From Malus domestica (Eukaryota; Streptophyta; Magnoliopsida; Rosales; Rosaceae), in assembly GCF_042453785.1 (NCBI RefSeq), contig NC_091663.1, forward strand, positions 35,514,001 to 35,578,000: a stretch of DNA of 64,000 bases. The letters run 5' to 3'. A program made the translations under genes and the position numbers. Each line of letters begins with the position of its first letter. The stretch's first letter is position 1. Shown one piece after another: positions 55,281 to 64,000 of the stretch. The notes beneath the pieces were generated by a model that was not told the origin of the DNA, searched no databases, and worked only from the letters and a program-made list of their open reading frames with translations.

Positions 55281-56771
55281 AACTGCCCACTCACAGATAC
55301 GCAGTTGAAACAAAGCCTCCGAGCCTTGCTTGACCCCGTACGTCCTCGGGATATGTTTATCCTATATGTGAAATTACTAATTAACTTAGTTTAATAACAC
55401 ATAAACAGAAATTTAAATAAAACCTCTGTAGATTGCTCAAACATAGAGTTTGAATATACGAAATCGATCTACTCGATGTCATGGACCTACAAAAAATTTC
55501 AGAATAATTTTTTGACACCGGACGCGCCCTCACGCACCGGCCACGTGCATGCAGAGCTGACAGAGGCATAACGGCCATTAGGAATATTCCTTTAAAAGGT
55601 AACAGAAGTTAATGGCGTTACCTGACGCCATTAGAATATTTCGTCAGAGTTGAAAGAATATTCCGTCATCTTCTCCGGTGGTCCTCGCCGGCCGCCGCCA
55701 TCTGAACTCGCTGGAATCTGGAAAATTTCACCGGTTTCTAGGTAAAATTTCAAACCTTCGTATCTTCTTCATTTATCAACCATTTTTCACAAAATTTATA
55801 TGGAAATGAAGCTTATGAAGAATAGAATCGCGTTATACCTTTTTGAAGTCCAAAAAATGGACGGAGGTGGCTTGAAAAAAAGCATTGAAAGGTACGGCTA
55901 AACCTAGGACTTCTTGAAACCTTGCATTTCGAGGTTGTTTCTTCACCAAACATTTACTAAAGACCTCGGGGAGTTGTAAGAAAGCTTCCCCGACCTTTAA
56001 AACTCCTCGACTCAGCCTGAAAATGTCGATCCAAAACTCACCGAGTCGAAGCTTCCAAGTTGGTGAGTCAAACCTCAACCAAATCGAGATTTGGTTACAC
56101 GGTTGTGATGATGGGGTTGAAGGGAGTTCAAAGGTGTAGGTTACAAGTCACGTTTGTAGGGTTTGGATGTCGTTAGAGAGAGTTAAAAAGAAAAGGTGAG
56201 AGAAAGGCCTTCGGGGAGAAAGAGAAGAAAGAGAGAAATAATGCTTTCTGATTGAGTGATGGGTTTGATGGTGATGATTTGATTGGTTGCTTTCAAAGGA
56301 AGGAAAGCAATTGATTGGTGAAGGAGAAAGTAGGGAAAAAGGAATGGTGGTGAAGGATTGGTGGAAAAAGTCAAATTGAATAATTTGATTGGTTGAAAGT
56401 GAGGGGACTGGATCCACTTTTAAGAATTGGATGGATTTTGAATTTCAGATTTTGTACAATTTTAAATGCACAAAATCAGCCTATTTGATAGTGTTTCCAA
56501 CACTGTAAATTTGTACGCACATGTACAAAATTACCCATGATTAACGTACTTTAACGGAGCGTAACTTTGTCATTACAGATTTGATTCGAGTTTAACATGC
56601 GTTCACGCATTCGTAGCGACGAGTACTAATTAATTACGAAACCAGGAAAAAGAAACTGAAAGCCGAAAACCACATCCACGGCAGATTCCACTTTTATCCA
56701 AAAAGGGTAAAATCATCAACTCACACCAATGGAAAAGAAATTACAGTGAAAAATAGGGACGGGTTGTCACA
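53722..56771 (-). mobile_element. Large solo LTR, about 3.05 kb
   Basis: In minus orientation the element begins TGTGACAACCCGTCCC and ends GGGATGTGTCA. A 5-bp TSD (aatag on the plus strand) lies at 53717-53721 and 56772-56776. No gag-pol sequence and no second LTR were seen. A Harbinger-type MITE (54657-55084) is nested inside, and an (AT) run lies at 55254-55281. The element splits a minisatellite whose units lie on both sides. Confidence 0.65.
54657..55084. mobile_element. PIF/Harbinger (Tourist-type) MITE, 428 bp
   Basis: The ends are 'ggggtgtattcaattg' and 'caattgaatacaccccc'. The TSD is TTA at 54654-54656 and 55085-55087. The interior repeats short 'attgaatacacc' blocks. Confidence 0.85.
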
Positions 56772-56776
56772 AATAG

Positions 56777-57330
56777 TTAGTGTTTAGTTTATGAAATAAT
56801 GATAATATTAGTATTTAGTTTAAGAAATAGTCAATGTCAGTTTACAAAATAGTGATAGTATTAGTGTTCAGTTTAAGAAGTAGCTAATTTTCAGTTTAAG
56901 AAATATTGATAATACTAGTGTTTGGTTTAAGAAATAGTTAAGAAATAGTGATAATACTAGTGTTTGGTTTAAGAAATAGTTAGTGTTTTGTTTACGAAAT
57001 AGTGATAGTATAAGTGTTTGGTTTAAGAAATAGTTAGTGTTTAATTTATGAATTAGTGATAGCAAAAGTGTTCGGTTTAAGAAATAGTCAATGTTTAGTT
57101 TACGAAATAGTGATAGTATTAATGTTCAGTTTCAGAAATAGTCAGTATTCAATTTACGAAATAATCATCGTTCATTTTAAGAAATAATGATAGTACTAGT
57201 GTTCGGTTTAAGAGTTAGTCATTATTTGGTTTGAGAAATAGTTAGGGTTAAGTTCTAAATATAATCAGTGTTCGATTCTAGAAATAATCAATGTTCAATT
57301 GTAAAAATAACTAGTGTTAACATGACATGA
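56777..57330. repeat. Minisatellite, about 53-bp period
   Basis: Degenerate units combine 'tttaagaaatagt' and 'gtgatagtattagtgttc' blocks, with landmarks spaced 52-54 bp apart (for example about 56995, 57047 and 57101). The same unit appears left of the solo LTR at 53683-53721. Confidence 0.75.
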
Positions 57331-60278
57331 CACAAACTTAAAAAATTGTCCAAATTAAAGATAAAATCACACTATTTTGAAATTAAAATAAACATTGTTT
57401 ATCAAATTGAAAAATGAAAATTTTTCTTTATTTTTTTTGTCTTATAATATTATTACTTAGTTTGTTCCAAACAAATTATGAAATAATGGTCAAATAAACA
57501 TACAATAAAATAAAAAGTAAAAATTGTAATATTTATGAAGTGAGAGTAGAGTGATATGAGAGATGAGAGAAAAGAAAAAAAGTTGATGTGAATGGGTGAG
57601 ATGAGAGGAGAGAGAAATTTGATGGGAATATGTGAAAGAGGGGAGAGGGAGAGAGGAGTTAATAATGGTGGAGGGAGAAAGCGGGAGGGAGGGAAAGTGT
57701 GTATGACTCAGTAATGTGACGCGCGCATCAGATTTTGTTTTTGATTTTTTTAATTATTATGTTAAACTTTTGCTATTTTTATTAAAACTTAAGTCATTTT
57801 TATTAAAATTTAAGTTTTTTTATTAAATAAAGTTAGTGGATGATTTTTTGTTAATAAAAAGTTTAAAGAAACTATTTTCATTAGTTTTCCTTTTATATAA
57901 CCATATATGTATTATATATCTCAAGTCTCATCACGTAATTATACATCGGTGACATCTAAGCAAGTCTTTTATTTGAGATATAATACACGTAGCATCATAT
58001 ACTTGTGAACCTTTTTACAAATAAAAAAAAATAGTCTGTTCTTTCATATACCAAAATTATATCTTTGAGAACAATTTCAACTTTTTAATTACTATAAGAA
58101 AAATATATACATATATATGGGCAGGATTCGTGGCACCGCTTTTCTTAAACAGTTATTGACACACGTTTTTGTAGGGCCCATTTAGTATTATATTATAACG
58201 ATTTGAACCATCTATATTTTAGAACATCATTCCTAATATTTGCAAAAAATTAGACAAATCTAAAACTATTAAAACATTCATTTGTAGAAAACAAAAAATG
58301 TTAAATACATTTCTACAAAGAAACACTAAACCCTTAATACAATGGTTATATAATTTCGAAGACTTAAAAGATAGACAATTTGAATAATTGAAATTATTAC
58401 GAATGAGCTCTATTAAAACGTGTGTCAAATTGTATAAAAAATAGTGCCATAAATTCGTCTATATCTTTAGGTTCGCAAGGGGTCCTCCTCGTACGGAAGT
58501 TTTAAGTTTGTAAACTGTGGGTACATGGTCAAGATATAGATTTCAGTATTTAAGGGCAGAGAATAAATTCATAGCAAACAAAACAAAGAAATTAAAAACA
58601 GGGCAAATATCGAATAAAGTTTTGGGTGAAATGGGAGGATACCGATTGACCTGTACAACCAATTAGTTTATAGTCAATTATTCCTTTTGGAAAAAGTAAA
58701 GGTAAATTTCGATTAAACTCTCTTCAATCAAGTCACCATCTTTTAGATTGGAACATATTATTATTGGGGGTGTTATCAGCATATATACAATCTCCATTTT
58801 CCATTCATGTCGCATTTGCGGACACTTGGAAACTTATCATTCATGGAGCCAAAGATGTACGATAATATTATCTTACATTCTACCATACATTTTTCAATAC
58901 CGAACATAAGGACACCTTATGTTATTGTACCATTTGAGAGACATTTGAAAAAAAAAATTCCTCCAATTAAATAATGACATGTAATATCCTACTCTGTATT
59001 TTGGTCAGAATGAAAAATCTCTCACGTTCTATAATTCTATGAGCAAGAAGATAACCCTAATTTTCTATACTTCAATGGGTGAACCACAGATATTACTTTA
59101 TTTATAAACTCTTTGATTCATGATTATGTTACTATATGTATTGATAAATTATCAATCATCTATTCCAACAAAAAGAAAAAAAAATGCTAACGAGGATTGA
59201 GTTGGTAAGGATTGTTCTCTTCGCTATATCAAGACTGAAATCTGCTATTAACAATTTCTCTTGGTGAGAGATCTGTAAAAATAAAAAAAGGGGCTAAAAT
59301 AAAAAAAGGGGCTAAGACCCTTCTGTGAGTCTTTAAAGAACCTAGTGGCATGCTCTGACCCTGGGATAGAGTAGTCTCTCCTCCCCTGAACTCTTTGCAA
59401 ACAAACAAAAAGAAAAATAAACTGACAAGTAACCCTAGCTATCTTATGCAATGTGTAAAAGTTATGTAATGTGGCGAGTACGCATGAATCTGATATATCA
59501 TGTTAAATTAGAAGCTTTATTTTCTTAGCGTAGGATTCATTTTTTAAACATGGAAAATTGTTGCATCACATCCCGTACAAAATATGTACGGTTTAGAAAA
59601 ATCTAGCCATTCAAGATATGTACGGTTTTAATAAATGTTGCTTTGCATGGAGACGCTCAAAATCATTTAAACTGGCATGCGAAGCTTTACTTTCTTGGCA
59701 TGAGATTTACGTTCTCAATGTAAAACATCATATTCAACATAGAAACTAAATCGATTACGAGTGCTCGTCGGTTTATAAAATCTAACGAATCCACATTTGA
59801 TCCAATATATATTTTGGATTGTTGATTTTCAATCCAAACCAACCCAATTCCTTTTATTGGTTTGGATTGGATCTCCATTTTTAATAGTATGAAACATAAA
59901 TACATCAAATGTGAAACAACTTTCGTCGAGTCTAATTCAATCACAAGTTCTAAAGAAAAGTGTATTCGTTTCACATTATATTAAATATAGTTCTATCAAA
60001 TAGTTTAAATTGTTCATTATTTATTAAATTTAATAAACATATAAGAGAAAATTTCATTGGATTCGATTGGATTCTCACAAAGCAAATGCGCCATCGGATC
60101 CAATTACGTTGGTTTGTTTTGGATTTGATTGGATTTGATCTCTTCGTTGAATTTATTTGATCACCTGGTTTCTTATTGTGGATTAGAATAACAACTTCGT
60201 CAAATGCAGTTCATATGAACATGTTTATCAAGAAGAAAAGCAAGTTATTGATTCTTTAGCTTCATTTCGAGCAGATAG
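57331..60278. other. Gene-poor intergenic DNA with possible MITE
   Basis: Positions 58123-58461 have imperfect inverted ends ('ggattcgtggcac' and 'gtgccataaattcgtc') and may be a MITE without a clear TSD. A purine-rich patch lies at 57540-57690. No gene is seen. Confidence 0.45.
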
Positions 60279-60281
60279 TTA

Positions 60282-61152
60282 GACTATTTCCAACTGAAGG
60301 CTGGCCAGATAACTTGTTTTAGTCCTCTGACCCTTCAAGATATTAATATTTTAATGAACAGTACATGGTCATATTGGCCTCCATCTTCAACCGAGGGCCA
60401 TAGGGCTTGTTTTAGTCGTGTCACAAAAAAACGTCTCCAACCGAGGGCTATAAGGCCAAACATAATTTATTATTTAAAAACTACAACTTAAATTCAAATC
60501 CAACGGCTAAGTGACGTCAGTATGATTTTTATGTTGTTAAATGTTTTAAAAAATATTGTTTAAGTTTCATGTTGTTAAATGTTTTTTTTTATGTTGTATA
60601 ATTTTTATGTTGGTTAATGTTATTTAATGTTATTTCATAATGTTTAATGTTGTTTCATGTTACTTAATTTAATTTAATGTTGTATAATGGCTTAGGAAGT
60701 TATAGGAAAAAAATAGAATTTAAAAAATATATGAAACAAATTTTGTAAAATAAAAGTTATAGGAAAAAAAATATAATTTAGAAAAAATATAAAAGAAATT
60801 TTGTAAAATAGAAGTTATAGGAAAAAATATAAAAGAAATTTTGTAAAATAGAAGTTATAGAAAGAAAAAAATAGAAGTTATAGGAAAAAAATTGTGTAAA
60901 ATAAATAAATAAAACTGTAAAAAAAAATAAAAAATAACGGCTAGCTGACGTCAGTTAGTCGTTGCATTTGAAATTTGGCCTAGAATTCCTGTCGGTTATA
61001 TCTAATAGGAATGCTAGAATTTCTAGCCCAGCCGGTTGGCCCTTTGGCCCATTCAAATTTCGTGGGGCCCATGAGTCCTCTGGCCTAGCCCTCGGTTGAA
61101 GACTGTTTTCAGGTTATTTTCGGTCTTCTGGACCCTTCGGTTGGAGATGGCC
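60282..61152. mobile_element. PIF/Harbinger-type MITE, 871 bp
   Basis: The ends are inverted ('gactatttccaactgaagg' and 'cggttggagatggcc'). The TSD is TTA at 60279-60281 and 61153-61155. The interior has tandem-like 'ttataggaaaaaa' and 'atgttgttaaatg' repeats. Confidence 0.75.
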
Positions 61153-61155
61153 TTA

Positions 61156-61798
61156 TGCCTATTATTGGTTTTTTACGGTTCTAGATTTTCTTATCTCTAC
61201 CCATGCTTGTGATATTTCACTTTGTCTTAATTATCAGTTTTGTTGATCATTTGGTCATTATAGAATTTAACTTAGTCCCCCGCTTGTATTTTTTTTTGTT
61301 TACTTTCCTTTGTCTTTAGAAAAATGATGGAGGAGGGACCCAGGGGGTTTGGGCATAATAGTCCTCATCCCTACATGTGAGAGGGTCGGTGCCTCATATG
61401 CGACCATTGCTGAAAAGCTAATCTCGTATAATCTTAGCTAATCTAGTCTAATATTTTTCGATTGAATTTTTATTTTTAAAAAAAAAAACAACCCTAAAAG
61501 TTGCAATCTGGGTAGGAAAAAAGTTGAATTTCAGGGTCAAAATCAAATATTATTAGAAATTATATTGATAGGTAAAGATCCTCGTCTCTTGTCCGTGCAT
61601 AAACTTCAATTCTTTTACGTTGAAAGCTCGAAATTATTAGAAATATAATAAGCAGTTAAATAAACAACGCCAAATTTTAACAAGATTTTAAGTATTACAG
61701 TCATGCCACGAAAACCTCATATAACACCAAATATAAGCAAGCAGTGCAAATAAATTAATTTTCCGTACGTTGATGAGCAAGTAAATATGCTTTATTCT
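61156..61798. other. Intergenic, 3' side of LTP-like gene
   Basis: No gene was recognised. The right part is the probable 3'UTR of the minus-strand gene. Confidence 0.4.
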
Positions 61799-62305
61799 TC
61801 ATATCTTTATCCTGATCGGAGTTCCGCACGTGTAGCTAACGGTGCAAGTTTCTCCGACAGCCACGGAGTACGCATGAGCAGGCCTAATGAGGAAGTTGGG
61901 CAGGTGAACCAGCAGCTCACACACACATTCATTGTCCAGCTGGTTCAACCACTTACAACAATTATCTTCGGCAGGAATGGCTTGATGATCATGATGCCTG
62001 TGCCTGTGATGGACATGTCTATGTCCGTGATTGTGTCCATGTCCGTGACTGTGTCCATGGTCGTGACCATGGTCCTCTTCCTGTCCTTCATCATCATCGG
62101 GGGGTGAAGGGGGAGGGGAGGGGGGTGTTGGTGGGGGTGTCGGAGTAAAGGGTAGCATCGAGCAAGCATAGTTAGCAAGTGCAAATTGCGATGCACAGAG
62201 GGGGCGCGCAGGCGGGAATAGATGCTGCGCCTTCATCTTCGGCAGGAAGAGCAGGGAAGCTGCAAACAAGGTTAAAGTAAGAATCTTGACTCTCTCCATG
62301 ACCAT
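61799..62305 (-). CDS. Secreted LTP/2S-albumin-like (8-Cys) protein with His-rich insert
   Basis: This intronless frame encodes 168 aa. Residues 1-26 form a signal peptide (VKILTLTLFAASLLFL, cleavage probably after MKA). Eight Cys lie at 37, 48, 116-117, 127, 129, 154 and 160, the order C..C..CC..CxC..C..C of the bifunctional inhibitor/lipid-transfer/seed-storage superfamily. Between the second Cys and the CC pair sits an insert of about 67 residues: a Pro/Thr stretch (53-69), an acidic block, then a run of His alternating with Gly, Asp or Arg (79-107). Such a segment could bind metal ions such as Zn or Cu, which is inference. The protein is expected to be extracellular or cell-wall located. 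A second in-frame Met at residue 3 is equally possible as the start. Confidence 0.8.
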   Translation of the reverse strand: MVMERVKILTLTLFAASLLFLPKMKAQHLFPPARPLCASQFALANYACSMLPFTPTPPPTPPSPPPSPPDDDEGQEEDHGHDHGHSHGHGHNHGHRHVHHRHRHHDHQAIPAEDNCCKWLNQLDNECVCELLVHLPNFLIRPAHAYSVAVGETCTVSYTCGTPIRIKI

Positions 62306-62336
62306 TTCAGCTATCTTCTTCTTCGGCTAATTCGTC

Positions 62337-62344
62337 TATTTATA
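62337..62344 (-). promoter_or_regulatory. TATA box of LTP-like gene
   Basis: On the minus strand this reads 'tataaata', about 32 bp before the first ATG. That distance would leave almost no leader for the ATG at 62305 and mildly favours the ATG at 62299. Confidence 0.5.
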
Positions 62345-63476
62345 CTCTGTTGTGGTTTCATAAGCTTTGTGTTTTCTTAGTTGTTAGGCTCTCTTTGTGG
62401 GTAATAATTATAAATAAAAGACTAATTAAAAAAGTAATGGAGATTACCAAGGGAATGAGGTTTAGGTTCCCATTCATTTGGTGTGATGACTCTGTTTGTG
62501 TTAGGTGACGTGCAAACTCTCCCAAATAGTGTTTCCACAACCGACCTTGCTCCTACCAAACTGCAAGAACAGAAATTACATTATATGTGTCATTTCCCTG
62601 TCAATTTAGCAGACATTACAAACACTACCATCCTGTCTGGTCACAACATAGAGATAATGAAATACACATGAATCCGATGCATGCCCCGTTTCCAGGATTG
62701 TTCAAAGAAATGAAACGGTTACAGCTAAAGCTCAAATGAAGATTGAGGGAGGTAGAACTTCCGGTTCATTACGGAAGGCTATACAGAAATGCAGAATAGG
62801 AAAGCTGAAAAGAGATGAATTCAGTTACGATTGGTAAATAGAATAGCATTCACTTCCAACGCAGTATAAACTAACTGATGCTCTAAACAGAAGCAAATTC
62901 ATCATAACCATTTTCAGTGGATATTCCCTTTAGAAGTCAGAATGTGTTCATTGTCTAAGAAATCAATCGCCAGCATTAATACATCGATACTTAGTTGCAC
63001 TTTGACCGCACAATAACAAGATCAAAATTTGCTAAAATTGTGTCATATTGCGAATACAATAAGTGTTGGGACGGAACTGAATGTGAGAAACACATTGAGC
63101 ATGATTACAACAACTCCATGACAATGTCGCATCACATAGGTGAGCATGCATCCCAAAATGTCATAGTGCTTCCGTCAATAATTTCCATTTTCATGAACTT
63201 GTAGAATCAAATAAAAACAAACACGAATTTAATATGGCACCCCAAAAAAGCAGTTACATCCTCCATCAAAGATATTCAGGTACACCAAGAATCACTACAA
63301 TATTTGAGACGAAATTGGTTAATTAAAAACAATAATCCGTCACAACCAAGATCATCCAATACTTTCAACACTATTTGCAGCTCAATGTCAATACATATGA
63401 TTAAGAACTAATTCCTCGTTACCTGTCATCTAGTTGCAAATTTCACCGCTTCTGGATCACCAACCATGCACTTATC
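62345..63476. other. Intergenic between LTP-like and PORR genes
   Basis: Only short frames are seen. The right side probably contains the 3'UTR of the PORR gene. Confidence 0.4.
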
Positions 63477-64000
63477 CTATTCTTCGTTCCTCATAGCAAT
63501 CATTTCCTTGTTCTTCTCAACCTCTTCCCTTTGCAACCGCAAATGCTCTCGTCTCTCCCTCCATCCCTCCTCCAATAGCTCCGCAAACTTGTACTTTATC
63601 TCTAGCAGTGGATCCCGGTCAATCAACTGATCATCCTTGTACGCTTCCCTCAGCACCGCCGTCTTAATCCCTCCCTTCAACGACAGATAGAATATCCCAG
63701 CATGCCTTGTGAACACATTCGAGAACGCATTTGAAAACCTATACTCATCACTAAATTTACCCAATATCGGCACAGGAATCCTTTTAAACAAAGACAACGA
63801 TAACAGTTCATGAAAAACTCCAACCGTCCTCTTCTCCATTTCCTGCGAAGCTTGATCCAATTTCGACGCATCTTCATACGGAGAAATATAATCCATTTCC
63901 ACCCAATCCCTTACCCACTCTCTCATTTCCTTCTTCAAGAAAAACCCTGATGGCAGCCTATAGTTAAAATTAGGCCGAACCCGAATCCCTGTCAAATTCG
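63477..64000 (-). CDS. PORR-domain organelle RNA-binding protein, C-terminal part
   Basis: The open frame runs from the stop at 63477 to the window edge, so only the C-terminal 170 or so residues are visible. It includes RLPSGFFLKKEMREWVRDW, ISPYED, EKRTVGVFHELLSLSL, FSNVFTRHAGIFYLSLKGG and VLREAYKDDQLIDRDPL, which match the order of conserved blocks in plant organelle RNA recognition (PORR) proteins such as WTF1-type group II intron splicing factors in plastids or mitochondria. The C-terminus is a charged, probably coiled-coil segment rich in Glu and Arg. The N-terminal targeting peptide and start lie outside the window. Confidence 0.85.
   Translation of the reverse strand, partial: NLTGIRVRPNFNYRLPSGFFLKKEMREWVRDWVEMDYISPYEDASKLDQASQEMEKRTVGVFHELLSLSLFKRIPVPILGKFSDEYRFSNAFSNVFTRHAGIFYLSLKGGIKTAVLREAYKDDQLIDRDPLLEIKYKFAELLEEGWRERREHLRLQREEVEKNKEMIAMRNEE

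Noticed and set aside
56868..57065. Minus-strand repetitive 65-aa frame with NYFLNQTL units
   Set aside because: It is translation of the 53-bp minisatellite.
61787..62107. Plus-strand 106-aa frame opposite the LTP-like gene
   Set aside because: It is a shadow of the His/Pro-rich minus-strand coding sequence; the minus frame has a signal peptide and the eight-Cys pattern.

Overview
The window is plant nuclear DNA. Genes are split by short AT-rich introns with GT-AG (and some GC-AG) junctions, and the proteins are plant-specific: a type I MADS-box factor, an adenylate isopentenyltransferase, an HMA-isoprenylated protein and a PORR organelle RNA-binding protein. Transposons are dense (solo LTRs, Copia, TRIM, a tRNA-derived SINE, Harbinger- and Mutator-type MITEs, a hAT-like element). 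The repeat families resemble those I associate with Rosaceae such as apple or pear; that placement is inference.

Layout. 0-3 kb: purine-rich DNA, a SINE with target-site duplication (TSD), and a 2.1-kb solo LTR. 4-5.2 kb: intronless type I MADS-like gene (+). 5.6-13 kb: a MITE, then a nested repeat block of inverted-repeat arms, hAT-like 'gggtcgtgtc' subterminal DNA, nine tandem units of about 346 bp, and a Mutator-type foldback inside unit 5. 13.2-14.4 kb: HMA/isoprenylated-protein gene (-, 3 exons). 15.5-26.1 kb: a cluster of PhzF-like isomerase paralogues (-): one complete 6-exon gene carrying a TRIM in intron 1, decayed fragments split by a Copia element, and a frameshifted copy. 28.1-28.6 kb: the last two exons of an R3H-domain protein, cut by a MITE. 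29.5-32.4 kb: Harbinger-derived MITE and a second solo LTR. 33-39 kb: bHLH gene (+, about 7 coding exons) convergent with a TVP38/TMEM64 membrane-protein gene (-, 9 exons). 39-47 kb: MITEs, TRIM remnants and a 1.05-kb foldback. 47.4-48.8 kb: IPT5-like cytokinin biosynthesis gene (+) with TATA box and 5'UTR intron. 49-61 kb: gene-poor, with MITEs, a 3-kb solo LTR and a minisatellite. 61.8-62.3 kb: lipid-transfer-like secreted protein with a His-rich insert (-). 63.5-64 kb: C-terminal end of a PORR gene (-) running off the window.

The genes form no pathway together; they look like ordinary dispersed plant genes. I did not find a convincing undescribed system. The most interesting points are the PhzF-like paralogues that lack the usual catalytic Glu, two GC-AG introns in the TVP38-type gene, the secreted eight-Cys protein interrupted by a His-rich segment, the Copia polyprotein with its reverse-transcriptase core removed but its reading frame kept, and the nested 346-bp array. 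Exon boundaries were assigned by hand from splice signals and frame continuity.
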